From NCBI RefSeq assembly GCF_002005305.1, contig NZ_CP014782.1:2790001-2854000 (forward strand): DNA of 64,000 nucleotides, in the 5' to 3' direction. Position 1 is the first letter of the stretch. Each line of letters begins with the position of its first letter. Made by a program: the position numbers and the translations under genes. Shown piece after piece: positions 9,097-19,700 of this stretch. This stretch comes from Shewanella psychrophila. Lineage in GTDB: Bacteria; Pseudomonadota; Gammaproteobacteria; Enterobacterales; Shewanellaceae. Under the pieces are notes generated by a model. That model had not been told where the DNA came from. It did not search any database and saw only the letters and a program-made list of their open reading frames with translations.

Positions 9097-9798
9097 ATGG
9101 ACTCCGTATTTCACAATTTCAATATCACGATTGTTTCACAAAGCTGAGGCCGCGGCAAATGGCATGTAGCAGATTAACCTTGGATAAAAAAGTAAAAATA
9201 TCACTTTTATCAACAGATGTAGATCACTAAAAGCAATGATATCCACAAAATCTGTGGATATCTCTGTTCTTAACTTATATATAGACCTTGATCCATCAAA
9301 AACCGGGTACATTAAAATGTGTATTACCATTTAACCAACGACAATAAAGAAGATGTAAACCATCAACTTAAATAAAAAAAGTGTTAACCAAGTCTAACTC
9401 AGCCTCATCTGCGATTGTTTTTTAACCATAGTCAGCTTTTGAATAACACAGAGGAACATTTTACTCGTTTATTCACAGGCGATAGTGAAAGTCCCATCTA
9501 AATGGAGAAAAATAGCTAAATTTATTGTTTGGCAAGGAGTATTTTTCAACTTGGATAACTTAAAAATTGAGTTATCCAATGTTTCTGTGGATAACTATGT
9601 TGGAAAAGTAAGGGCAAGAATAATCTAATCTCTAAATTGATTATCCAAATCAGAAACGATATATAAATTAATAAATATTTTCAATAACTTAAATAGACAT
9701 AGTAAGTCGTAGTTACTAACAAACCCAAGTTAGTACGTTTTATGAGCAGATATTCAATGTGACTGGTATTATCTAATATCTTAGGTAAAATCCTTGAA
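9097..9798. other. rppH-mutH divergent gap with DnaA-box-like motifs
   Basis: About 700 AT-rich bases separate the divergent genes rppH and mutH, with no gene that I trust. A 10-bp perfect inverted repeat GATATCCACA...TGTGGATATC lies at 9238-9262, TTATTCACA at 9469-9477, a second 10-bp inverted repeat TTGGATAACT...AGTTATCCAA at 9551-9579, and TGTGGATAA (complement of the consensus DnaA box TTATCCACA) at 9586-9594. The promoters of both genes must also be here. Whether DnaA binds is inference. Confidence 0.5.
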
Positions 9799-10473
9799 AT
9801 GAAAACTACGACCCCCTCTCCCAAGACAATAGAAGAACTGATGCAACGAGCCAATAACATGGCTGGCCTGACTCTGGGACAAGTTGCCAGTTCGCACGGA
9901 TTCACTACTCCAGCCGATCTTAGAAGAGATAAAGGTTGGGTGGGCCAGTTAATCGAATATGAACTTGGCGCTCTTGCCGGCTCAAAACCAGAGCAAGACT
10001 TTCTTCATTTAGGTGTAGAGTTAAAAACGATCCCTATTGATAACAAGGGAAAACCCATAGAAACAACATATGTGACTGTAGCCCCCTTGGTCAATATACA
10101 AGGCCTGACTTGGGAAAAAAGTATCGTCTACCATAAATTGCAGACCGTACTTTGGGTTCCTGTACAAGGAAACCGTGACATTCCGGTGGCTCAAAGACAG
10201 ATAGGTACTCCTATTTTATGGTCTCCAACACCGGATGAACTTGATCTTCTGAAGCAAGATTGGGAAGAAATAATGGAATTCATTGCCATGGGGCAAGTAC
10301 AGCAACTTACCGCCAGACATGGTGAAGTACTACAACTTAGGCCTAAGGGTGCAAATAGCCGCTCTGTTACCCAAAGCATAGGTAAGGATGGGTCAAAGAA
10401 ATTGACTAACCCAAGGGGCTTTTATCTTAAGATCCCCTTTACGCAATCGATACTAGAGCGTTTTTTTAGCTGA
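9799..10473 (+). CDS. mutH: DNA mismatch repair endonuclease MutH
   Basis: A 224-residue protein matching MutH, the GATC-specific nicking endonuclease activated by MutL in methyl-directed mismatch repair. The catalytic D-x6-E-x-K motif is D67, E74, K76 in PEQDFLHLGVELKTIPID. The length agrees with the family (about 229 in E. coli). Its presence implies Dam methylation in this organism. Transcription is divergent from rppH across the 700-base gap. Confidence 0.96.
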   Translation: MKTTTPSPKTIEELMQRANNMAGLTLGQVASSHGFTTPADLRRDKGWVGQLIEYELGALAGSKPEQDFLHLGVELKTIPIDNKGKPIETTYVTVAPLVNIQGLTWEKSIVYHKLQTVLWVPVQGNRDIPVAQRQIGTPILWSPTPDELDLLKQDWEEIMEFIAMGQVQQLTARHGEVLQLRPKGANSRSVTQSIGKDGSKKLTNPRGFYLKIPFTQSILERFFS

Positions 10474-10595
10474 ATTTCAAACGATATCACTTTCATTTGA
10501 CCAAGATCACAAATACTACTGGAAATCATAGGGTCATTTTCTATAGACTAGCGCATCCTGAACAAATAGACCTACGTTAGGAAAAATTAGATACC

Positions 10596-11663
10596 GTGAG
10601 AGCACGCATACAAGCAAAAAAACTAATTTTTGCGATTTCCGCCTGGGGAATAGCCATGGCGGCCTTTGTGTTTTTCAGGTATGCCCAGGCTCCAGACCTC
10701 CCACAATGGGCGGTAGGAACCGCTGACCTCGCTACACTCGCTATATATATGGGGATAATATTCGGCAGCCTACATTGGATGTCTAACCTCATTGCCGACT
10801 TCAGTGCAATTAACAGACTCCCGTATTTGTTCTCTGTTATCTTCAAAGGCCTCTTCCTTCTGCTTGGTGCGACAACTCTTGCTTATATGACTCAATTTTT
10901 GAATATGTGGGCCATAGAGAATCATATGTCTACATTGAGGCAGATGCTGACTGCGCATATTCTTTATAGTCCCTCGTTCCAAGCTTTGATCGTCTATCTC
11001 GTTGTTGTTAGAGTGAGCTTAGCTTTTATCGAACAAATGGCGCTCTTAGTCGGCCCTAGGGTGTTACTCAATATTGGCCTAGGAAAATACCATAAACCCA
11101 GATATGAACAGAGATTATTTCTTTATTTAGACATGGTTGCCTCAACGACTCATGCAGAGTCATTAGGTGACTATCGTTTTAGCCGCTTGATTCAAGATAG
11201 CTTTAGCTTACTTTCTGACACTGTAGTTAATAATGAAGCCGAAATATATCGATATATGGGCGATGCAGTCCTGATCCATTGGCCCTTGGAACACGGAATT
11301 AAGAATGACCGAAGCTTTAATATCTACTACGAATTCAGTCAGCAGCTTAGTTGGCAACGACAATATTTTGAAGAGCAATATGGATTCGTACCTAAATTTA
11401 AAGCCGCGGCCCATTGCGGCCAGGTCGTTGCGGCAGTCGTTGGCGTGCAGAAGCAAGAGATAAGCTTTTTCAGTGACGTATTAAATACTCTAGCCAGACT
11501 ACAAGATCAATGTAATCCCTTAGGGCAAAGAATGTTGATATCGGGCTCCCTTGCATCCCGCATAGATATTGATACCAGTGCATATAAGATTAACAGCTTA
11601 GGTCCTATTAAACTCAAGGGAAAACAACACTCGACAGAAGTCTTCAGTGTCATACCTAAATAG
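10596..11663 (+). CDS. cyaC: Membrane-bound class III adenylate cyclase
   Basis: A 355-residue protein with about five to six N-terminal membrane helices (residues about 10-155), then a class III cyclase catalytic domain. The two metal-binding aspartates are visible at D179 (LFLYLDMVAST) and D223 (YRYMGDAVLIHW). In S. oneidensis the equivalent gene next to oxyR is, from memory, cyaC, a major source of cAMP for CRP-dependent anaerobic respiration. The start is GTG with only a weak ribosome site. A degenerate copy of its last 28 codons follows the stop. Confidence 0.88.
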   Translation: MRARIQAKKLIFAISAWGIAMAAFVFFRYAQAPDLPQWAVGTADLATLAIYMGIIFGSLHWMSNLIADFSAINRLPYLFSVIFKGLFLLLGATTLAYMTQFLNMWAIENHMSTLRQMLTAHILYSPSFQALIVYLVVVRVSLAFIEQMALLVGPRVLLNIGLGKYHKPRYEQRLFLYLDMVASTTHAESLGDYRFSRLIQDSFSLLSDTVVNNEAEIYRYMGDAVLIHWPLEHGIKNDRSFNIYYEFSQQLSWQRQYFEEQYGFVPKFKAAAHCGQVVAAVVGVQKQEISFFSDVLNTLARLQDQCNPLGQRMLISGSLASRIDIDTSAYKINSLGPIKLKGKQHSTEVFSVIPK

Positions 11664-11688
11664 GCAGACAAGCTCACAGATACCCGTC

Positions 11689-11775
11689 ATTATAAGATAA
11701 ACAGCTTAGGCTAGATTAAAATCAAAGATAAACAGCACTCGACAGAGTGTCTTCAGTGTTGCCCCCAAACAGGAA
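11689..11775 (+). repeat. Decayed duplicate of the cyaC 3' end
   Basis: The segment from about 11689 repeats the last 28 codons of cyaC (11580-11663) with about 109-base offset. The words AACAGCTTAGG, CACTCGACAGA and GTCTTCAGTGT are shared. The second copy carries an in-frame TAG and a small insertion, so it is not coding. It looks like an old tandem duplication left to drift. Confidence 0.75.
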
Positions 11776-11785
11776 CAAAACCAAC

Positions 11786-11817
11786 AGCGCCATCAAGCAA
11801 GTAAACTCGATGGCGCT
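11786..11817. terminator. Hairpin between convergent cyaC and oxyR
   Basis: AGCGCCATC and GATGGCGCT form a perfect 9-bp stem around a 14-base loop. On the minus strand it is followed by a T/G-rich run. It lies just past the oxyR stop and after cyaC, so a shared terminator is the simplest reading, although the T-run is weak. Confidence 0.5.
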
Positions 11818-11822
11818 AGATG

Positions 11823-12737
11823 TTATTTAATATCGCTCTGTTCCAAAATATTTTGAATCGCTAAACCTAAAGTTCTAAAGGTTAATATTCGACTCGATGT
11901 TTGACGCCAAACCAGCCCGATCTCTCTGTATGGGGCTTCACCAGGAGGCTGCATCACTTTCAACTCAGTATCATTTAAGATGCCTGCATCGATTGCCATC
12001 TGAGGCAAAAAAGTTGTTCCTAGCTTACTGTTCACCATCTGTACTAAAGTATGCAGACTCGTTGCAGCGAAAGGATTTACCTTGGCGCTATTAGCCAGTT
12101 GGCAGGCACTCACGGCATGACCCGTAATACAATGCTCAGCCTGCAACAGGAAGATGCTTTCATCAGGCAATGAATCATAATCCAGTGGTTCGTGTATCAC
12201 ATCCGTCAGTTCTTCATGAACAACGAGTTTAAATGGGTCTATCCCAACCTTCATACTATGAAAGCCACTTGTATCAACAGGCAAGGCTAAAAGTAACAAG
12301 TCTAGCTCGCCCTTTCCCAACGCATCTAATAAACGCTCTGTGGTATCTTCTTTCAAAAGTAGCGTTAAATCAGGATAAGTACTCTGACAATGCTTAACCA
12401 CTTTACTTAATAAGAAAGGCGCTATAGTCGGAATACACCCTAGGCGGATATCTCCGGTCATTGGCTCACCCTGATGCTTGACTAACTCTACTAGATCATC
12501 AACATCGGTAAGTAATTTCCTCGAGCGCTGAACAACTTCCTCTCCAATAGCTGTAAAGATAAATGATTTGTGATCACGCTCAATCAACTGATGACCAAGC
12601 TGCTCTTCTAAATTTTGAATACCACTCGACAGTGTGGATTGACTGACATGACACATCTTCGCAGCTCTATTGAAATTCTGCTCTTGATGCAAGTTAACCA
12701 AATAAAATAGGTTTTTCAAACTGGGCAAATGTTTCAT
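11823..12737 (-). CDS. oxyR: LysR-family peroxide regulator OxyR
   Basis: A 304-residue LysR regulator. The helix-turn-helix region FNRAAKMCHVSQSTLSSGI fits the OxyR branch. The redox pair appears as C203 and C212 (EHCITGHAVSACQ), matching the spacing of OxyR peroxide-sensing cysteines, and C203 fits the residue number I recall for Shewanella OxyR. I chose the ATG at 12737 over an in-frame TTG seven codons earlier because OxyR proteins start close to this point. It probably controls catalase and peroxidase genes elsewhere. cyaC is convergent and a diguanylate cyclase gene divergent. Confidence 0.88.
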   Translation of the reverse strand: MKHLPSLKNLFYLVNLHQEQNFNRAAKMCHVSQSTLSSGIQNLEEQLGHQLIERDHKSFIFTAIGEEVVQRSRKLLTDVDDLVELVKHQGEPMTGDIRLGCIPTIAPFLLSKVVKHCQSTYPDLTLLLKEDTTERLLDALGKGELDLLLLALPVDTSGFHSMKVGIDPFKLVVHEELTDVIHEPLDYDSLPDESIFLLQAEHCITGHAVSACQLANSAKVNPFAATSLHTLVQMVNSKLGTTFLPQMAIDAGILNDTELKVMQPPGEAPYREIGLVWRQTSSRILTFRTLGLAIQNILEQSDIK

Positions 12738-12920
12738 AAAATCGATTACCAACAACAATGTTTATCCAAATATCCAATCTAACTTTATCACATAGGACAA
12801 GTAAAGCGACTAAGCTTAACCCTCAATATGTGAACAGAATCCACTTAAACCATTAAAAAGTGGCCAATATGTGATGCTATTCTATACTCATGACAGATAA
12901 TTCTTCGGAGTACTCAAGGA

Positions 12921-14615
12921 ATGAGATTAGCATTAGCTTATATACTCATGCTGGTATCTGTTGCCACAGTACAGGCTCACGCACATGTTAATCTCTCAGA
13001 GAAAAGCAGGGAGATGCCAACCTCAATGCTTTTCGAAGTCTCGAGCCCAGAGCAATTATCAAAAATAAAGTCCTTGTTGCCAGATGACTACTTGCCTAAT
13101 GAAAACCTTCTACCTAAGCTGCTGACACTGAAAAATGAGACGGCCAGGGCTCGAAAATGGACCTTAACCAGGCCGGTAAATTCATTTGATAAACAGCTAG
13201 CGAATTATACTCGCTATGAAAACGAGGGCTTTTCTCTCCTGCCGAGTCAAACATTAAACTGGCCAGCAAAAATAGTCATACAATCATTAACCATCCCCCC
13301 ATATCAGCAAGTTGAGGTATTGCTCGACACACGTGTTTTACCGACTCAGATCTGGTCACATACCTGGTTAACACACAGGTTGAACCAATACAGTCAATAT
13401 TCATGCCTAATGCTGGGGGCCATATTCTCCATCGTTTTGCTACAAGTGATCATGGGTCTGCTTAAAAATAACGCCAACCTGTTACTTTTATGCTTTCAAC
13501 TCAGTTTCCTTGTATCCCTTAGCCATGAGCTGGGCTTAGTTGAAATCCTAATTCCATCGATTTCAAGTCGTGCCATTGGTTTTTTCTTGCCAATTCTATC
13601 TTTGCTTCTATTTATCCACATGAGGAGGAAGCAGAATCAAGAAATGAATAATCTAGTTCATTCTATCAATGTCACTCTTTATGGAACTGCAATACTCGCT
13701 TTACTAGTGACGACAATTCTCACTCAAGTTTCATTGCCTATTTTAGAATCAATTCTCCCCACCTATTTAGCTATCACCCTTTCAACCTTAGTAATCCTCT
13801 GTGGTTACACTTTTATCAGGTTCTCTAATGTCCATCACCTTTGTGATTTTGGCATCATAGTATTCATGGCATTGTTTTGCATCATACTCAATGACATAGC
13901 AAGCATCTTAGATAAGATGCTTCTCTACCTTCCTGTGCTGGGAATAAATCTATTATGCTTTGTATCGGCTCAAATTAGTGAGTCTAAAAACTTAAGTAAT
14001 AATAAACCACTAGCTAACGTACAGAAGGTGACCTTAGAGAGGAAATTTAAGGAACTCGAGATGAACCATCGTCTTCTGCAGGAGAAAAATGCTATCGACT
14101 TCCTGACAGGGCTAAAGAACCGACAGTTTTTCGATGAGAGATACCACCAGGAATTATCCAGAAGCGCCCGGGAAAATACGCCAATCAGCCTAATTATTAT
14201 CGATCTGGATCATTTTAAACGTGTAAATGATCATTATGGCCATCAAGTAGGAGATGAAGTATTGAAAATGGTGGCTAAACGTTTTTATTACGCACTCAAC
14301 CGCCCTGCAGATGCCATCTGCCGATATGGTGGTGAAGAGTTCGTGATCTTATTACCTAATACCCATATACAGGGAGCAGCACACCTTGCCCAACAGCTCA
14401 GCTTAACTATAAGTAGCAAACCAATCCTAACCTCCAGGGGCGATATAAGCATCACTATAAGTCAAGGTGTAGCATGCGTTTCGCATCAGGCAGATTTTGA
14501 AGAGATGAAGCTATTGAGCATAGCGGATGAAGCATTATACCGAGCTAAAAGCTTAGGGCGTAACAGGTTTGAGCTCGCAAGATTAGAGCCTTTCATAGTA
14601 AAGGAACAAGCCTAG
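12921..14615 (+). CDS. Membrane diguanylate cyclase (GGDEF)
   Basis: A 564-residue protein with a signal peptide (about 1-20), a periplasmic domain of about 130 residues, six to seven membrane helices (about 160-350), a short coiled linker, and a C-terminal GGDEF domain. The active site is GGEEF in CRYGGEEFVILLP, and an RxxD product-inhibition site (RPAD) lies five residues before it, so an active, feedback-regulated c-di-GMP synthase is expected. The layout resembles 7TMR-DISM sensors. A clear terminator follows the gene. The signal that it senses is not apparent. Confidence 0.9.
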   Translation: MRLALAYILMLVSVATVQAHAHVNLSEKSREMPTSMLFEVSSPEQLSKIKSLLPDDYLPNENLLPKLLTLKNETARARKWTLTRPVNSFDKQLANYTRYENEGFSLLPSQTLNWPAKIVIQSLTIPPYQQVEVLLDTRVLPTQIWSHTWLTHRLNQYSQYSCLMLGAIFSIVLLQVIMGLLKNNANLLLLCFQLSFLVSLSHELGLVEILIPSISSRAIGFFLPILSLLLFIHMRRKQNQEMNNLVHSINVTLYGTAILALLVTTILTQVSLPILESILPTYLAITLSTLVILCGYTFIRFSNVHHLCDFGIIVFMALFCIILNDIASILDKMLLYLPVLGINLLCFVSAQISESKNLSNNKPLANVQKVTLERKFKELEMNHRLLQEKNAIDFLTGLKNRQFFDERYHQELSRSARENTPISLIIIDLDHFKRVNDHYGHQVGDEVLKMVAKRFYYALNRPADAICRYGGEEFVILLPNTHIQGAAHLAQQLSLTISSKPILTSRGDISITISQGVACVSHQADFEEMKLLSIADEALYRAKSLGRNRFELARLEPFIVKEQA

Positions 14616-14654
14616 TACCAACCTCACTAGATGCTAGCAAACAAGCAATAAAAA

Positions 14655-14694
14655 AGCCCCAATGACCGACTCTATGAGTTAGGTCATTGGGGCT
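14655..14694. terminator. Bidirectional intrinsic terminator
   Basis: The 13-bp perfect stem AGCCCCAATGACC / GGTCATTGGGGCT has A-rich sequence on the left and TTTCTTT on the right. It can end the diguanylate cyclase transcript (+) and the hptA transcript (-). Confidence 0.9.
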
Positions 14695-14740
14695 TTCTTT
14701 ACCCCATGCATAAGCAAGAGGTGGAATTTTTATCTAATGA

Positions 14741-15106
14741 TTAAGCTTTAGACTCTAAGTATTGCTTAAGCTCGGCTAAATCTTGGCTGGCATGCTCAAC
14801 GATGGCTTGTAACCAGACATCATGTTCTGTAGCCCACGCCGCCTCTTCACCGTGCTGGAGTAACTGTGCAAATTGCTGAATTCGCTTTAACCCCACAGAA
14901 CCAGCAGCTCCTTTAAATTTATGAGCTTCAGAGCATAATGTATCTTTATCTTGCGCTTCTTTAGCATTAACTAAGTTACCCACATATTCTGGCATTAGTT
15001 GCTCAAATAACACGACACTTTTCAGCAAAGTTCCTGCACCGATAGCGCTACAGTATTGCTCCAGTGTATTAAGATCCAAAATTGATTCTATTTCAGCTGT
15101 TGCCAT
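14741..15106 (-). CDS. hptA: Histidine phosphotransfer protein HptA
   Basis: A 121-residue stand-alone Hpt domain. The phospho-accepting histidine is H62 in SEAHKFKGAAGSVGL, the canonical Hpt motif. In Shewanella the Arc system is split: ArcS lacks the Hpt module and the separate HptA relays phosphate to ArcA. From memory the S. oneidensis hptA lies in this same neighbourhood, next to the oxyR region, which supports the name. The length is that of a single four-helix bundle domain. Confidence 0.85.
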   Translation of the reverse strand: MATAEIESILDLNTLEQYCSAIGAGTLLKSVVLFEQLMPEYVGNLVNAKEAQDKDTLCSEAHKFKGAAGSVGLKRIQQFAQLLQHGEEAAWATEHDVWLQAIVEHASQDLAELKQYLESKA

Positions 15107-15280
15107 CTTCAGGCACCTCTCAAAAATTTTGACTGTTTTAAAGACTAATTTACCACATAATACCCGCTATAATTACTGGTGCAACTAATTGAGCCATATG
15201 TCAGTAAAAACTGATACATTTTAACCACTCATTAACTATCTATTAATTGAATCTACTAATAAACTCCAATATCTTTGGCT

Positions 15281-16207
15281 TTAGAACAGGTTTTCCTTAA
15301 AATTCAAATAGCTCCCCTGACCGCCTTTGTCTTCCAAGTCATTCACAATCGCTACCAGCCCATCCCAACGAAACGCACACCAGTCAGGAGCCAATAACAT
15401 GGGCTTCTTAGCGTAGGCTGTAACACGGTGAAAAATAATCTCTTTTGGTGTATAGCGAATCAACTCGCCGACACTATAGGCATAATCTTCTATGGTTAGC
15501 AGCGACATGCGATCATGTCGCCATGCTTTGGCCATGGTACTACCTTCAACAATATGCAAAGGATGTAACTTAAGGCCATCGACACCTGTACTGAGTACTG
15601 CATCGAGCGAAGATAGGTAATCCTGATGGCTTTCACCGGGTAGCCCAAGAATAAGATGAGTGCATACTTTAATCCCTTTCCCTCTGGCTTTTAGTACAGT
15701 ATCGCGGTAGTCATTATATGTATGCCCTCTGTTGATCCGCTTCAGAGTCTTATCATTCGCCGACTGCAGACCTAGCTCAAGCCAAACCTCTATTCCTCGG
15801 TTTTGATAACTGATGAGTAAATCTATGACTTCATCAGACACGCAATCTGGTCGCGTACCAACGCAAAGCCCCACAATATCAGGGTCACTAATGGCTTCAT
15901 CATATTTAGCTTTCAAAACACGGTACTCATCATAAGTGCTGGTATAAGCTTGAAAATAAGCAATATACTTTGTAGCCCTTCCTCTAGCCCTCTCACGACC
16001 TAGCTTTAGTTGCTCGTGAATAGAGAGCTCAATACCATGTTCAAAGCTAAAAGAAGCCACATTACAATAAGTACATCCGCCCTTGCCTAAGGTGCCATCT
16101 CGATTAGGGCAAGTAAATTTCGCATCTATGGTTAGCTTTTTAAGCTTTTCACCAAATTGCTTCTTGCAAGCAACACCGAAGGTATTGACGTAATGATCAA
16201 GTCCCAC
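15281..16207 (-). CDS. Radical SAM protein, YhcC family
   Basis: A 308-residue radical SAM enzyme of the Elp3-like YhcC/TIGR01212 family. Cluster cysteines are C33, C45 and C48 (TCPNRDGTLGKGGCTYCNV). Later come EVWLELGLQSANDKTLKRIN and CTHLILGLPGE, both typical of the Elp3/MiaB barrel. The reaction is unknown to me; the family is often found beside gltB, as here, though no functional link has been shown. It is divergent from gltB across about 500 bases. Confidence 0.88.
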   Translation of the reverse strand: MGLDHYVNTFGVACKKQFGEKLKKLTIDAKFTCPNRDGTLGKGGCTYCNVASFSFEHGIELSIHEQLKLGRERARGRATKYIAYFQAYTSTYDEYRVLKAKYDEAISDPDIVGLCVGTRPDCVSDEVIDLLISYQNRGIEVWLELGLQSANDKTLKRINRGHTYNDYRDTVLKARGKGIKVCTHLILGLPGESHQDYLSSLDAVLSTGVDGLKLHPLHIVEGSTMAKAWRHDRMSLLTIEDYAYSVGELIRYTPKEIIFHRVTAYAKKPMLLAPDWCAFRWDGLVAIVNDLEDKGGQGSYLNFKENLF

Positions 16208-16734
16208 TCTATAACTCTATTATTCAAGAAAACGATAACGATATTTTAAGTCATCCACCTACCTCAAACATCGCGCTATATCAAACTCCTGACAGTCGGT
16301 ATGTTTCAGTCAAACTTTTCGATTTAACTGAAAATAACGAGATCGAGTTCAAATCATGCTGAATAATGTTACTTATAGCACTAGTTATGCATAAATAATC
16401 ACGCCAAAAACTCAAGAAAAATTCACTGTAGATGCAAAAAAAATCACTTTTAATAAAATAATATATTAGATTAAGTTTGTTGCGATTTAGTAAACCCACA
16501 ACCATTCAAAAGCTAAAATTCTTTTTATTCATAACGTTATACAGCCAATTACACAGTTTACGTTAACGTAAAGGCGTTATTAAACCTGTATTAAACACAC
16601 GGTAACTACCATATTTTATGCAATCATTTGGTTTGACCTTTGCACTATCAAGGGTTAATTTGAATGGTTCGGGTGCATATATATAACAAGAATTTCCCCG
16701 AGTAGTATTTTAGTTATAGTTTATGGAGTCGTGT
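16208..16734. promoter_or_regulatory. gltB upstream region
   Basis: This 527-base gap between the divergent YhcC-family gene and gltB holds no credible gene. It has an AT-rich left half, the palindromes ATAACGTTAT (16531-16540) and TTTACGTTAACGTAAA (16557-16572), and TATATATAACA about 50 bases before gltB. The gltB promoter should lie to the right of the palindromes. Confidence 0.5.
16557..16572. promoter_or_regulatory. 16-bp perfect palindrome upstream of gltB
   Basis: TTTACGTTAACGTAAA reads identically on both strands and lies 163 bases before the gltB start. Its shape resembles the MerR-family LiuR operator described by comparative genomics in Alteromonadales (TTACG...CGTAA arms), which I recall only approximately. 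It is a likely operator controlling glutamate synthase; the identity of the binding protein is inference. Confidence 0.55.
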
Positions 16735-19700
16735 ATGAGCTTATATCACCCCAGTTTCGAGCGAGACAATTGTGGTTTTGGGCTAATAGCCCAAATGGAC
16801 GGTGAACCTAGCCACCGCATAGTAAGAACAGCAATCCAGGGGCTGGATCGTATGAAGCACCGTGGTGGTATTGCATCCGACGGCCGCACAGGTGATGGCT
16901 GTGGGCTACTCATGCAACTGCCCGTGAAGTTCTTTGAAGCCGTTGCCGCGGAGAATGATTGGCACCTGAGCCGTAAATTTGCAGTAGGTGTGTTTTTCCT
17001 CAACCAAGATGACAAATTAGCTGAAGAAGCTAAGCAACTTTTAGAACATGAACTTGAAAAAGAAACCTTAAGTGTTGCCGGATGGAGAAAGGTTCCCGTC
17101 AACTCAGATGTGTTAGGTCCAATAGGTAAGGCGAGCCAACCACAGATTTATCAGGCTCTCATTAACTCCCCCATCGGCTGGCGAGAAAAAGATTTAGAGC
17201 GTCGTCTTTATATGGCCAGACGACGTTTAGAACAGCAGCTCACTCAAGATAAAGAGTTTTACGTAGCAAGTTTATCTGGCCAGGTCATTGTCTATAAAGG
17301 CTTGATGATGCCTGCGGATCTACCGGAATTTTATCTCGACTTAGCCGATATTCGCCTACAAAGCTCAATCTGCCTGTTTCATCAAAGGTTCTCCACCAAC
17401 ACTTCGCCTAAGTGGCCGTTGGCTCAGCCATTTAGATATCTGGCCCATAACGGCGAGATCAATACCATTACCTGTAACCGTCAGTGGGCACGTGCACGAG
17501 CCTACAAGTTCAATGCGCCACTTTTACCTGATCTTCAGCAAGCGGCTCCCTTCGTCAATGAAACGGGCTCAGACTCATCCTCACTGGATAACATGCTTGA
17601 GATGCTACTTGCTGGCGGTATGGACTTATATAGAGCCATGCGCCTGTTGATTCCACCAGCATGGCAAAGTAACCCTGAAATGGATGAAGAGCTTAAAGCC
17701 TTCTACGACTTTAACTCCATGCATATGGAGCCATGGGACGGTCCTGCGGGGATAGTCATGACGAACGGTAGACATGTAGCCTGTGCGGTCGATCGCAACG
17801 GCCTGCGTCCGTCTCGCTACGTGATCACCAAAGATAGAATACTCACCTTGGCCTCCGAAGTCGGTATATGGGATTACGCCCCCGACGAAGTCGTCGAGAA
17901 GGGTCGAGTTGGCCCAGGCGAACTACTCGTGCTAGATACACTCAATGGTCAGCTTTATTCTTCATTTGAGATCGATAACGATCTTAAACGTCGTCACCCG
18001 TACAAGGAATGGATGGCTAAAAACAGTCGAACCCTGATTCCTGCAGAAGATTTACCCAATGAAGCACAAGGAGTGAGCGAATTCAACGATGACCAACTCC
18101 TGCAATATCACAAACAATTTGGCTATTCCCGGGAAGAGTTGCAAGACGTCATCTGGGTACTGGCACAAAAAGGCGAAGAAGCCACGGGTTCTATGGGTGA
18201 CGACACGCCTATGGCTGTACTTTCGAAGAAATCTCGTACTATTTACGACTATTTCAGGCAAAAATTCGCCCAAGTCACCAATCCTCCTATCGATCCATTG
18301 AGAGAGAAACACGTGATGTCTCTCGCCACATGTGTCGGCAGAGAGCAGAACTTATTTAATGAGACCACAGGGCATGCATACCGTGTCATGTTTAACTCAC
18401 CGGTTTTACTTTATAGTGATTTCAATCAGCTAATGGCTCTTGACTCGATGTATTATCGTGCCAACATCATAGATCTAAACTATGACTTGAGTGAAGGATT
18501 AGAGAAGGCGATCACTCGAATCTGTGACGAATCCGAGAGACTAGCCAGAACTGGAACCACCTTACTCATTTTGTCCGACAGAGCCACAGACAAGTCTAAA
18601 CAGGTTATTCCAGCCGCTATGGCCGTAGGAGCCATACAGCATGTGCTCGTCAACAAGAGTCTTCGTTGTGATACCAATATCGTGGTTGAAACCGCGACGG
18701 CGAGAGATCCACACCATTTTGCAGTGCTGCTCGGATTCGGTGCCACCGCTATTTATCCTTACCTGGCCTACGAATCTATCTGCGCCCTAGCGAAGAAGAG
18801 CGATATTGCCGACACTCGCCAATTGATGCTCAATTTCCGCCAAGGTATCGATAAGGGTCTAAGAAAGATCATGTCAAAGATGGGGATCAGTACCGTAGCC
18901 TCATACCGTTGTAGTCAACAATTTGAGGCCATAGGTCTGGCAACAAATGTAGTCGACCTCTGTTTCAACGGCGTAATTAGCCGTATTGAAGGAGCAAATT
19001 TTGACTTGCTAGAGCAAGATCAAGTCAAACTTCATAAAGTCGCTTTTCAGGCACACCAGCCACTCAGCCAAGGTGGGTTATTGAAGTACGTCGAAGGGGG
19101 GGAATATCACAGCTTCAACCCGGATGTCGTCAACACGCTTCAGGCATGTTTGAAAGACAGGGATTACCCCACTTATAAACGCTTCACAGAGCTTGTAGAC
19201 AAACGTCCAGTAGCGACGCTAAGAGATCTCATCGAAGTGAAAGGTGAGTTGGCAGCCGTAGAAGTGGACACTGTCGAATCCGCTACTAGCTTATACCCAA
19301 GATTTGACAGTGCGGCCATGAGTATTGGCGCCCTTAGCCCTGAAGCACACGAAGCGCTCGCCGTGGCGATGAATCGGCTAGGTGGCCGTTCTAACTCGGG
19401 AGAAGGTGGAGAAGATCCACGTCGATTCAACACCGAGGGGAACTCCAAGATCAAACAGATCGCCTCAGGACGCTTCGGTGTCACGGCCCATTATCTGGTT
19501 AATGCCGAAGTGTTACAGATCAAGGTTGCCCAAGGGGCAAAGCCCGGTGAAGGCGGTCAACTTCCAGGTGATAAGGTGAGTGTCGAAATAGCGGGTCTAC
19601 GTAATGCCAGACCTGGTGTCACATTAATATCGCCACCACCTCACCATGATATCTACTCGATTGAAGACTTGGCCCAACTCATTTTCGATCTTAAGCAGAT

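Noticed and set aside
9136..9330. Small minus-strand frame between rppH and mutH
   Set aside because: No ribosome site or family pattern; it overlaps the DnaA-box-like inverted repeat and looks like chance in AT-rich DNA.
16281..16505. 74-codon minus-strand frame upstream of gltB
   Set aside because: Low-complexity AT-rich translation with no ribosome site, in a regulatory gap.
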